The position numbers and the translations under genes are program-made. From the NCBI GenBank assembly GCA_937982495.1, contig CALJLX010000073.1:1-9840 (forward strand): DNA of 9,840 bases, read 5' to 3'. Under the pieces are notes generated by a model, which did no database searches, was not told where the DNA came from, and worked only from the letters and a program-made list of their open reading frames with translations. Shown one piece after another: positions 1-5,565 of the stretch; position 1 is the first letter of the stretch; each line of letters opens with the position of its first letter. This stretch comes from an uncultured Desulfuromonas sp. Lineage in GTDB: Bacteria; Desulfobacterota; Desulfuromonadia; Desulfuromonadales; Trichloromonadaceae.

Positions 1-173
1 TGACGGAAGCGATCCTTGCCCGCTATCGGGCCGATCTGCGCGCGCTGCGCGGCAAACTGATCCATGCCTGCCATGCCGCCATCCCGCAGGCCGCGACGGC
101 GGAGCGTATGGTCGAGAAACTGTGGCGGGATCAAAGCCTGCCCCCGGCGACCCTCCTGGGCGAGGCTGATTGA
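1..173 (+). CDS. 3' end of an unrecognised protein gene (5' partial)
   Basis: An open frame enters the window and ends at a TGA at 171-173, leaving 56 visible codons beginning T-E-A-I-L-A-R-Y. Third codon positions are mostly G or C, as in the clear genes downstream, so I take it as real coding sequence. The visible part is rich in Ala, Leu and Arg, looks helical and has no membrane segment. It contains two Cys-free Arg/Leu-rich stretches around one Cys flanked by His residues (H-A-C-H). I do not recognise the family. The first two bases of the window are TG followed in frame by ACG, so the frame could be the last part of a longer gene or could start with an ATG whose A lies one base outside. 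The stop codon overlaps a TTGACA hexamer that may drive queH. Confidence 0.6.
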   Translation, partial: TEAILARYRADLRALRGKLIHACHAAIPQAATAERMVEKLWRDQSLPPATLLGEAD

Positions 174-198
174 CAAAGCACCGACAAGGGGCGAAAAT
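170..198 (+). promoter_or_regulatory. Candidate sigma-70 promoter for queH
   Basis: A perfect -35 hexamer TTGACA (170-175) overlaps the stop codon of the upstream gene. It is followed after 17 bp by GAAAAT (193-198), which matches the -10 consensus at four of six positions. Transcription would begin near 205, giving a short queH leader of about 27 nt. That start would exclude the strong ribosome site and ATG of the small leader ORF at 197, so the leader ORF would be made only from read-through transcripts. The -35 is convincing and the -10 is weak. Confidence 0.4.
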
Positions 199-235
199 GG
201 ACTTTCTCATCAACCCGCGAATCGAGCTGTCATGA
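197..235 (+). CDS. Possible 12-codon leader ORF overlapping the queH start
   Basis: An AAGGGG Shine-Dalgarno sequence (186-191) lies 5 bp before an ATG that opens a 12-codon frame, MDFLINPRIELS, ending at TGA 233-235. The stop overlaps the queH start codon as ATGA, the classic arrangement for translational coupling. queH itself has only a weak GAG three-base match in front of its ATG, so ribosomes ending this leader could re-initiate on queH. The peptide resembles no family I know and is too short to judge by codon use. It may be chance, or the AAGGGG may be a relic of another start. Confidence 0.3.
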   Translation: MDFLINPRIELS

Positions 236-771
236 AAATCCTGTTGCACACCTGCTGCGCCAACTGCGCCATCTATCCCGTCGACCGTCTGCGCGACGCC
301 GGCCATGCGGTGACCGGCTATTTCCATAATCCCAATATCCATCCCTACCTGGAATTTCGCCGCCGCCTGGATACCCTCAGGGAATACGCGGCCATGGCCG
401 ACTTGCCGGTGCTTTACCAGGAAGACTACCAGCTCGCCGAATTTCTCGGCGCGGTGGCCGCCGACCCCGCCAACCGCTGCGGCCATTGCTATCGGGTGCG
501 GCTCGCCGAAACGGCGCAGGTCGCGGCGGAGAAAGGGTATGACGGCTTCACCTCGACCCTGCTCTACTCCCGCTTCCAGAAACACGAGGAGATCCGCCTG
601 GCCGGAGAAGACCTCGCCCGTCGTCACGGCTTGACCTTCATCTATGAGGATTTCCGTAAAGGCTGGAATCTGGGGGTCGCCGAGTCGAAGCGTCTCGGTC
701 TCTACCGGCAACAATATTGCGGTTGTATCTATTCGGAATACGACCGTTACGCGCCGCGCCCGGGAAAGTGA
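232..771 (+). CDS. queH: Epoxyqueuosine reductase QueH (DUF208 family)
   Basis: QueH carries out the last step of queuosine synthesis in the tRNA wobble position, reducing epoxyqueuosine to queuosine. It is the non-homologous alternative to the cobalamin-dependent QueG. The 179-residue product starts MKILLHTCCANC. It shows the family's cysteine signature: adjacent C8-C9 followed by C12, then CxxCY at C83/C86 with nearby Arg residues, and a C-terminal YCGC at C163/C165. These cysteines hold the iron-sulfur cluster and the redox pair in characterised members. Length is typical. The frame is open upstream to 64, but that would add 56 residues of Arg-rich sequence overlapping the preceding gene. 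The ATG at 232 places the HTCC motif at the N-terminus as in relatives. A DUF2905 gene follows after 3 bp, a pairing I recall from Geobacter-type genomes. Cytoplasmic. Confident. Confidence 0.93.
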   Translation: MKILLHTCCANCAIYPVDRLRDAGHAVTGYFHNPNIHPYLEFRRRLDTLREYAAMADLPVLYQEDYQLAEFLGAVAADPANRCGHCYRVRLAETAQVAAEKGYDGFTSTLLYSRFQKHEEIRLAGEDLARRHGLTFIYEDFRKGWNLGVAESKRLGLYRQQYCGCIYSEYDRYAPRPGK

Positions 772-774
772 CCG

Positions 775-984
775 ATGCCGCCGGGCCGTCCGCTCATCAT
801 TCTCGGGGTCGTTCTCATTCTCGTCGGACTGCTGCTGACCTATGGCGGGCGTATCCCCTGGCTCGGCAAATTGCCGGGCGATATCCGCATCGAGCGGGAG
901 AACTTCTCCTTCTATTTCCCCCTGGCCACCAGCCTGCTGGTCTCCCTCCTCCTCTCCCTGCTCTTCTGGCTCTTCCGCCGCTGA
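775..984 (+). CDS. DUF2905 family small membrane protein
   Basis: A 69-residue protein of unknown function. It has two predicted membrane helices, about residues 7-24 and 50-67. They are separated by a short loop with the conserved-looking LPGDI segment (33-37) followed by I-R-I-E-R-E-N and FYFPL (46-50). This loop pattern and the length fit DUF2905, a family of small inner-membrane proteins commonly found near ruv and queuosine genes in Desulfuromonadia. The ATG lies 3 bp after the queH stop, with GGGAAAG (762-768) inside the end of queH as a plausible ribosome site, so the two genes are probably co-transcribed and coupled. The C-terminus ends in two Arg residues, suggesting a cytoplasmic tail. 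No enzymatic motif is visible. Confidence 0.85.
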   Translation: MPPGRPLIILGVVLILVGLLLTYGGRIPWLGKLPGDIRIERENFSFYFPLATSLLVSLLLSLLFWLFRR

Positions 985-990
985 CGCCCC

Positions 991-1019
991 TTGTCAAGGA
1001 CGAGGGCGGCTCCTATAAT
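991..1019 (+). promoter_or_regulatory. Strong sigma-70 promoter of the patatin-like gene
   Basis: TTGTCA (991-996, five of six matches to the -35 consensus) and a perfect TATAAT (1014-1019) are separated by the optimal 17 bp. Transcription should start near 1026, giving a leader of about 36 nt before the ATG at 1062. This is the best sigma-70 promoter in the window and separates the queH-DUF2905 unit from the hydrolase gene, although no terminator is visible between them. Confidence 0.75.
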
Positions 1020-1061
1020 GATCCGATCTTTTAATCTTCTTCTCCCGGAAAGCCGTTGCCC

Positions 1062-2015
1062 ATGACCACCCCCGCGATTCCGCGCAATTCCATCGGCCTG
1101 GCCCTCGGCAGCGGCGCCGCCCGGGGACTGGCGCACATCGGCGTGCTCAAGGTGCTCGAAGCCGAGGGCATCCCCGTCGGCTGTATCGCCGGTACCTCCA
1201 TCGGCGCCCTGATCGGCGCCCTCTACGCCGCCGGGGTGCCGCTGACGCGGATGGAAGAGGTGGCGCGCAATGTCGACTGGCAGCAGATGGCCGGACTGAT
1301 CGACCCGATCATCCCCACTTCCGGCTTGATCGACGGCAAAAAAGTCGCCCGGTTCATCTCTGAACTTCTGCCGGTGGAAACTTTCGAGGAGTTGCGCATT
1401 CCCCTGGCGGTCCTCGCCACCGACGTCGAAAGCGGGGAACTGCTGGTCATCCGCCGGGGATTGTTGCGGGAAGCGTTGCGGGCGGCGATCTCCTTCCCCG
1501 GTATCTTCACCCCGGTACCCTTCGCCGGGCGTTTTCTCGTCGACGGCGGGCTGTGCAATCCCGTCCCCGTGGATGTCGCCCGCGATCTCGGCGCGACCCG
1601 GGTAATCGGCGTCTGCGCCATCCCTGAAGTGGAAAAACGTCCCCAGGAAGCCTTTCTGCCCAATCCGCAACGGGATCAGCCGCGCAAAAATCCTCTCTTC
1701 GATTTTTTCGATTCGACCATGGTCGAGAGGCTGCTGCGCGATCTCTGGCCCCTGGGCGAAAGCGACGACCCCCGCCCGCCGGAAAAAGGCCGCAAGCCGC
1801 CGGGGCTGTTGCGTATCTTCGCCCAGTGCATCGCTATTATGGAGAACGAAATCAACAGCCTGCGTCTGGCCCGGGATGGCGCGGACGTGCTGCTGCGCCC
1901 GGAATTCAACGGTGTCACCCTGCTCGAATTCAACAAGGCCGATGAGATCATCCGCGCCGGCGAAGAGGCCGCACGCGCCGAGCTCGCCGCCATCCGTGCT
2001 CTGGGCGACCATTGA
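1062..2015 (+). CDS. Patatin-like phospholipase family protein (RssA/NTE type)
   Basis: A predicted serine hydrolase of 317 residues acting on acyl lipids. The patatin domain fills about residues 10-205. It has a glycine-rich oxyanion-hole segment LGSGAARG (15-22), the nucleophile elbow GTSIG with Ser46, and the catalytic-dyad Asp161 in the VDGG motif. The rest (about 205-317) is an alpha-rich C-terminal region with a basic, proline-rich stretch. There is no signal peptide or membrane helix, so it is probably cytoplasmic or peripherally membrane-bound. It most resembles the bacterial RssA/YchK and neuropathy-target-esterase-like branch; the true substrate cannot be read from sequence. I chose the ATG at 1062 because GGAAAG (1048-1053) lies 8 bp upstream; an in-frame TTG at 1056 would be too close to it. 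A strong promoter precedes the gene. Confidence 0.9.
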   Translation: MTTPAIPRNSIGLALGSGAARGLAHIGVLKVLEAEGIPVGCIAGTSIGALIGALYAAGVPLTRMEEVARNVDWQQMAGLIDPIIPTSGLIDGKKVARFISELLPVETFEELRIPLAVLATDVESGELLVIRRGLLREALRAAISFPGIFTPVPFAGRFLVDGGLCNPVPVDVARDLGATRVIGVCAIPEVEKRPQEAFLPNPQRDQPRKNPLFDFFDSTMVERLLRDLWPLGESDDPRPPEKGRKPPGLLRIFAQCIAIMENEINSLRLARDGADVLLRPEFNGVTLLEFNKADEIIRAGEEAARAELAAIRALGDH

Positions 2016-2039
2016 AACCTTTGAAATTTATGTTATTTT
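2012..2039 (+). promoter_or_regulatory. Candidate extended -10 promoter for the phasin-ubiB unit
   Basis: TTGAAA (2012-2017, overlapping the stop of the preceding gene) lies 16 bp before TATTTT (2034-2039). The latter is preceded by TG one base upstream (2031-2032), the extended -10 motif. The leader would be about 85 nt and contains a small hairpin-forming sequence around 2080-2100 (GTTGC, six bases, GCAAC). The -10 itself matches only four of six positions. Confidence 0.4.
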
Positions 2040-2129
2040 TAGGCCAGCATAAAAACAGGCCGGACCTGACGAGCAGCGCTTCGCGTTGCTGAAACGCAAC
2101 CTCCCCCCTCATTCACCAAGGAGAATGCC

Positions 2130-2435
2130 ATGTTTGAACTGATCGAAAAAACCCTGCTGGCCGGCATGGGCGCCGTTTCCCTCAGCCAGAAAAAGGCCGA
2201 GGAACTGATCCAGGATCTCAAACAGCGCTTCAACGTCACCGAGGAAGAGGGCAAGGCCCTGCTCGACAAGTTGCAAGGCGCGGCCAAGGAGACCCAGAAG
2301 AAGCTGGAGGAAATGGCGCTGCAGGAAGTGAAAAAAGCCTGCGAGCGGATCGGGGTGGCTACCGGCGAGGAACACGCCGCGCTCAAGCAACGCGTCAAGG
2401 AGCTGGAGGAAAAGCTCCGGGCTCAAGGGGAATAA
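2130..2435 (+). CDS. Phasin-like small helical protein
   Basis: A 101-residue, highly charged protein that appears almost wholly alpha-helical. It has an amphipathic N-terminal helix (MFELIEKTLLAGMGAVSLSQ) followed by Lys/Glu-rich segments and a C-terminal coiled coil at about 82-99 with Leu/Val spaced as heptads. This matches the short phasin-type family often annotated as polyhydroxyalkanoate synthesis regulator phasin (COG3937-like) and found beside ABC1/UbiB kinases in Geobacter-type genomes. Classical phasins coat polyhydroxyalkanoate granules. No PHA gene is in this window, so the name rests on the fold pattern and the role is uncertain. A strong AAGGAGA (2118-2124) lies 5 bp before the ATG. 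The next gene starts 9 bp after the stop, so the two are very probably co-transcribed. Confidence 0.75.
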   Translation: MFELIEKTLLAGMGAVSLSQKKAEELIQDLKQRFNVTEEEGKALLDKLQGAAKETQKKLEEMALQEVKKACERIGVATGEEHAALKQRVKELEEKLRAQGE

Positions 2436-2444
2436 TCCGCCTCC

Positions 2445-4136
2445 ATGCTCTCCTTTCTGCGGCTCAACCGCAATATCCGCACCATCCGCCGTTATCGCAA
2501 CGTGCTTGGCATCCTCATCAAGTACGGCTTCGGGCATATTGTCGAAGAGCTTAACCTCAACTACTATCTCGAACTGGGCCGTCGCATCGTCACCCTGGGG
2601 ACGGCCCCCAAGGAGATCGAGCGCCTCAGTCAGCCGGAGCGGTTGCGGCTGGCCATGGTCGAGCTCGGCCCGACCTTCATCAAGCTCGGGCAGATTCTCT
2701 CCACCCGCCCCGACATCATTCCCAAGGAATATGCCGACGAATTCGGCAAGTTGCAGGACAAGGTACCCTCCCTGCCCTACGACGAAATCGAGACCTACAT
2801 CCGCGAGGAACTCGGCGCGCCGGTGGATGAGCTTTTCAGCGAACTCTCCCCCATTCCCCTGGCCGCCGCCTCCATCGCCCAGGTGCACCGGGGGCGGCTC
2901 AAGAGCGGCGAGCAGGTCGTCATCAAGGTCCGCCGTCCCGGGATCAAGAAGGTCATCGAGACCGATGTCGACATTCTGCTGGGGCTGGCCTATCTCATCG
3001 AAAACCACATCCCCAAGGCGGACATCTACGATCCGGTCGGGGTGGTCAAGGAATTCCGCCGCACTATCAACCGCGAGATGGACTTCACCCGCGAAGGCCA
3101 TACCATCGACCGTTTCGCCAATAATTTCGCCCATTCCACTACCGTACACGTGCCCAAGGTGCACTGGCCCCTGACCGGCGAGGGGGTCTTGACCATGGAA
3201 TACATCGACGGAATCAAGGTTTCCAACACCCGCCGCCTGCGGGACGAAGGCTACGATCTCAAAGCCATCGCCCGCCACGGAGCCGACGCCTTTCTCAAAC
3301 AGGTACTGGTCGACGGCCTCTTTCACGGCGACCCCCACCCCGGCAATTTTTTCATTCTGCCGGGCAATACCATCTGCATGCTCGATTACGGCATGGTCGG
3401 CCGGTTGGACAACGAAGTCAAATATCAGCTCGCCGACCTGTTGCTGGCGATTCTGCAACGGGATGTCGATACCGTCATCACGTTGCTCCTCTATTCCGGC
3501 GACATCGCCGAGGATATCGACAACAAACAGCTCAAGCGCGACCTGACCGAACTGATCGACAACTATTACGAAATTCCCCTGCAGGAAATCAACGCCGGGC
3601 GCCTGCTCACCGAATTCATCGAAATTCTCACGATCTACCGGATCAAATTCCCCGCCGACCTGATGCTCCTCGGCAAGGCGCTGATCACCATCGAGGGCAT
3701 CGGCCGGCAACTCGATCCCGCCTTCAACATGATCGACCATCTGCGCCCCTTCATGGAGAAACTGGTACGGGACAAGGTCACCCCCAGTCATCTTTCCAAG
3801 GAAATGGTCCGGGTGGTGCAATCCTACGGCGCCCTGGCCAAGAACCTCCCCCGCGATCTCAAGGAGTTCATCAACCGGGTCAATCGCAACAAATTCAAGA
3901 TCGATCTGGAACACCGCGGTCTCGAAAAGCTCATCACCGACCTCGACAAATCGAGCAACCGCCTTTCCTTCAGCATGCTCATCGCCGCCCTGATCATCGG
4001 CTCGTCACTGATCATGCAGACCGACAAGGGGCCCATGCTCTTCGGCTTTCCCATGCTCGGTTTTCTCGGCTATTCCATCGCCGGCTTTCTCGGCCTGTGG
4101 CTCGCCATCGCCATTCTCCGCTCGGGACGCCTCTGA
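2445..4136 (+). CDS. ubiB: UbiB/ABC1 (ADCK) family atypical kinase-like protein
   Basis: A 563-residue member of the UbiB/ABC1/ADCK family, needed for isoprenoid quinone biosynthesis in characterised organisms; its exact chemistry (ATPase or lipid-binding chaperone rather than protein kinase) is unsettled. In order: the family-specific KxGQ motif K80-L-G-Q83; the Ala-rich loop replacing the kinase P-loop (A140-A-A-S143); the ATP-binding Lys161 in VVIKVRRPG; the ExD motif E211/D213; the catalytic-loop HGDPHPGN (294-301); and the metal-binding DYG (314-316), a DFG variant. Two C-terminal membrane helices (about 507-524 and 531-558) anchor it in the inner membrane. Relatives of this organism use menaquinone, so the partner quinone is probably menaquinone. 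The AAGGGGA ribosome site (2425-2431) is 13 bp from the ATG, rather far, so coupling to the phasin-like gene is plausible. Confidence 0.92.
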   Translation: MLSFLRLNRNIRTIRRYRNVLGILIKYGFGHIVEELNLNYYLELGRRIVTLGTAPKEIERLSQPERLRLAMVELGPTFIKLGQILSTRPDIIPKEYADEFGKLQDKVPSLPYDEIETYIREELGAPVDELFSELSPIPLAAASIAQVHRGRLKSGEQVVIKVRRPGIKKVIETDVDILLGLAYLIENHIPKADIYDPVGVVKEFRRTINREMDFTREGHTIDRFANNFAHSTTVHVPKVHWPLTGEGVLTMEYIDGIKVSNTRRLRDEGYDLKAIARHGADAFLKQVLVDGLFHGDPHPGNFFILPGNTICMLDYGMVGRLDNEVKYQLADLLLAILQRDVDTVITLLLYSGDIAEDIDNKQLKRDLTELIDNYYEIPLQEINAGRLLTEFIEILTIYRIKFPADLMLLGKALITIEGIGRQLDPAFNMIDHLRPFMEKLVRDKVTPSHLSKEMVRVVQSYGALAKNLPRDLKEFINRVNRNKFKIDLEHRGLEKLITDLDKSSNRLSFSMLIAALIIGSSLIMQTDKGPMLFGFPMLGFLGYSIAGFLGLWLAIAILRSGRL

Positions 4137-4150
4137 CCCCTTCCCACATC

Positions 4151-4177
4151 CTGTGGCACTGTGGCCTCAGCGCCACA
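4151..4177. repeat. Tandem and inverted CTGTGGC repeats upstream of the sigma-54 promoter
   Basis: CTGTGGC occurs twice in tandem (4151-4157 and 4159-4165) with one base between. The second copy forms a dyad TGTGGC-6 bp-GCCACA with 4172-4177. The dyad centre lies about 130 bp upstream of the predicted lpxC start, the usual distance for an enhancer bound by a sigma-54 activator. It also lies 15 bp after the ubiB stop and could form a short stem, but no T-run follows, so it is a poor intrinsic terminator. Which role applies cannot be decided from sequence alone. Confidence 0.4.
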
Positions 4178-4271
4178 AGAAATCGTGTGCATCTGCAACA
4201 CCCCTCCCCTCCAGAACCCCATTGATAATATTTTCCATATAAATTTCGAATACTTACAAATCAACCTCAGT

Positions 4272-4288
4272 TGGCAAGACCCTTGCAT
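4272..4288 (+). promoter_or_regulatory. Sigma-54 (-24/-12) promoter of lpxC
   Basis: TGGCAAGACCCTTGCAT matches the RpoN consensus TGGCACG-N4-TTGCW at every specified position but one (A for C in the -24 element). The invariant GG (-24) and GC (-12) have the required spacing. Transcription would begin near 4298, about 39 nt before the lpxC ATG. The 60 bp upstream are AT-rich (about 4221-4261), as is common where DNA is bent between enhancer and promoter. I see no convincing sigma-70 promoter in this gap. The AT-rich stretch has a GATAAT with no partner -35. Confidence 0.82.
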
Positions 4289-4336
4289 TAAAAGAAATCG
4301 TAACCTGTGATTCAGCATGCCAAGGGAGTTTCCCAG

Positions 4337-5266
4337 ATGATCTATCAATGCACCATCGCCAAAGCCATTACCCTCGCCGGAGTCGGTCTCCATTCGGGCC
4401 GAACCATCCGCATGCACCTTCGCCCCGCGGAGGCAGGTAACGGCATTGTCTTTCATCGTTCCGAAGGGGAGCGCACGGTATCCATCGAAGCGATCTCCGC
4501 CAATGTCGTCGATACCCGCCTGGCCACCGTCATCGGCAAGAGCGGCCTAACCGTTTCGACGGTGGAACACCTGATGGCCGCCCTTTGCGCCCTGGGGATC
4601 GACAACCTGCACATCGACATCGATGGCCCGGAAGTCCCGATCATGGACGGCAGCGCCCATTATTTCGTCAAAGCGATCCGCAAGGCGGGCCTGCGTTCCC
4701 TCTCCCGCAGCCGCAAGTTTCTCGCCATCCGCAAACCCCTCACCGTCATCGACGGGGAGAAGCGGGTCACCGTCATTCCTTCCCGTTTCTTCCGCATCAC
4801 CGCCGACATCGCCTTCGACCATCCGGTGATCGGCCTGCAGCATCGTTCGGTGAAAGTGACTCCCGACTTTTTCCGCCGGGAGTTGGCCGCGGCCCGGACC
4901 TTCGGCTTCCTCAAGGAAGTGGAATATCTCAAGGCCAACGGCCTGGCCCAGGGCGGCTCCCTGGAAAACGCCGTGGTCATCGGTGACGAGGGAATTCTCA
5001 ACCCCGAAGGCCTGCGTTTCCAGGACGAATTCGTCCGCCACAAGATCCTCGACGCCGTCGGCGACTTCAGTTTGGCCGGCTTCCCGATCCTGGGTCATTT
5101 CAAAACCTTCAAGTCGGGACACGACATCAACCACCAGATGATCGAGAAGATTCTCGCAACCCCCGACGCCTGGCGGCTGGTGGAGTTCACGGAAAACGAT
5201 CTGCAGGAAGCGCTGTTGGCCGCGCCCCCCGCGCTTGCCACCGGGTTGGCCCTTTCCGAAGCCTGA
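4337..5266 (+). CDS. lpxC: UDP-3-O-acyl-N-acetylglucosamine deacetylase LpxC
   Basis: LpxC catalyses the committed step of lipid A synthesis, the zinc-dependent removal of acetate from UDP-3-O-acyl-GlcNAc, in the cytoplasm. The 309-residue product has the normal length. It shows the N-terminal GVGLHSG motif (15-21), the catalytic Glu77 with zinc ligand His78 in VEHLMA, zinc ligands His235 and Asp239 in RHKILDAVGD, and the catalytic His262 in KSGHDIN. The substrate-domain motif GGSLENAVV (206-214) is also present. An in-frame GTG at 4307 would extend it by ten residues, but AAGGGAG (4322-4328) is 8 bp before the ATG at 4337, and relatives begin at this point. The gene has its own promoter and terminator and so appears monocistronic. 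Predicted sigma-54 control of this essential enzyme is the notable point. Confidence 0.96.
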   Translation: MIYQCTIAKAITLAGVGLHSGRTIRMHLRPAEAGNGIVFHRSEGERTVSIEAISANVVDTRLATVIGKSGLTVSTVEHLMAALCALGIDNLHIDIDGPEVPIMDGSAHYFVKAIRKAGLRSLSRSRKFLAIRKPLTVIDGEKRVTVIPSRFFRITADIAFDHPVIGLQHRSVKVTPDFFRRELAAARTFGFLKEVEYLKANGLAQGGSLENAVVIGDEGILNPEGLRFQDEFVRHKILDAVGDFSLAGFPILGHFKTFKSGHDINHQMIEKILATPDAWRLVEFTENDLQEALLAAPPALATGLALSEA

Positions 5267-5282
5267 TCCCTTCCGGCGAACA

Positions 5283-5319
5283 GAACAAAAAAGGCAGCCT
5301 CTGGCTGCCTTTTTTGTTC
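5283..5319. terminator. Rho-independent terminator after lpxC, symmetrical
   Basis: A perfect 17-bp inverted repeat, GAACAAAAAAGGCAGCC and its complement, is separated by a 3-base TCT loop. The GC-rich core GGCAGCC/GGCTGCC is followed by six T and preceded by six A, so it can stop transcription in both directions. It begins 16 bp after the lpxC stop codon and isolates lpxC from the kinase operon. Confidence 0.93.
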
Positions 5320-5344
5320 CGAATCGAGGGTTTTCCGCGAAACC

Positions 5345-5374
5345 TTGCCAAAGAACTTGATCTTATTCTAGTAT
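5345..5374 (+). promoter_or_regulatory. Weak candidate sigma-70 promoter for ntrYX
   Basis: TTGCCA (5345-5350, five of six) and TAGTAT (5369-5374, four of six) are 18 bp apart, between the lpxC terminator and the palindromic repeat element. A start near 5381 would place the whole repeat in the leader of the histidine kinase mRNA. The match is modest. It is the best candidate I found in the gap, and something must drive the kinase because a strong terminator lies just upstream. Confidence 0.3.
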
Positions 5375-5378
5375 TGCG

Positions 5379-5541
5379 AATTTGATGCTTTCGTAAAAAG
5401 CATCTCGGTGGATGGCTAAGCAAAAAGCGCCAAATGCAAGGCGCGCAATTGGCGAGCAATGAGGCGTACTTTCGTACGTCGAAGCAGCGAGCCGGTTGCA
5501 GCAACGCAGCAGTTGGTGAGTTTTTGCGACGCCATCAAATT
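5379..5541. repeat. Palindromic, MITE/REP-like intergenic repeat element
   Basis: About 163 bp bounded by imperfect inverted repeats. The left end (5379-5400) begins AATTTGATG and continues through TCG to AAAAA. The right end (5520-5541), read on the other strand, also begins AATTTGATG, with TCG and AAAAA at matching places, about 17 of 22 positions in common. Inside are further stems. GATGCTTT/AAAGCATC (5384-5391 and 5397-5404) is a perfect 8-bp stem with a 5-base loop. GCGCC/GGCGC lies at 5427-5431 and 5440-5444. A CGTAC/GTACG stem is near 5465-5478, and GTTGC-A-GCAAC lies at 5495-5505. A 12-bp perfect palindrome ATCAAATTTGAT (5534-5545) covers the right edge. The element codes for nothing evident. 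From memory, similar TTCGTAAAAAG...CTTTTTGCGA elements are dispersed in Geobacter-type genomes; this was not checked. It ends 24 bp before the kinase start codon. Confidence 0.7.
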
Positions 5542-5565
5542 TGATTCGTTCACTTGAGGCATCGC

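Noticed and set aside
64..231. N-terminal extension of queH from an ATG at 64
   Set aside because: It overlaps the upstream gene's coding sequence, adds an Arg-rich segment unlike QueH proteins, and the ATG at 232 gives the usual N-terminus right before the HTCC motif.
717..1034. Alternative-frame ORFs of 105 and 64 codons across the queH-DUF2905 junction
   Set aside because: They overlap genes with clear family features in another frame and have Arg/Pro-rich shadow composition.
912..2012. 366-codon open frame on the - strand opposite the patatin-like gene
   Set aside because: It is the antisense shadow of a gene with intact catalytic motifs; its sequence is Gly/Asp/Gln-rich without any domain pattern.
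2109..3914. 601-codon open frame on the - strand opposite the phasin-like gene and ubiB
   Set aside because: It lies fully antisense to two well-supported genes, has low-complexity Asp/Gly/Val/Glu-rich composition typical of the reverse of GC-biased codons, and has no recognisable motif.
4221..4260. Sigma-70 promoter in the AT-rich stretch before lpxC
   Set aside because: GATAAT and TATAAA are present, but no -35-like hexamer lies at 16-18 bp; TTGATA at 4222 is only 10 bp from TATAAA.
5414..5429. Sigma-54-like TGGCTAAGCAAAAAGC inside the repeat element
   Set aside because: The GG to GC spacing is one base too long for a -24/-12 promoter, and it lies within a palindromic repeat.
5379..5541. 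Integron attC site or CRISPR-like repeat
   Set aside because: No RYYYAAC/GTTRRRY core pair is placed as in attC, there is no integrase or cassette, and the element is a single palindromic unit rather than a repeat-spacer array.
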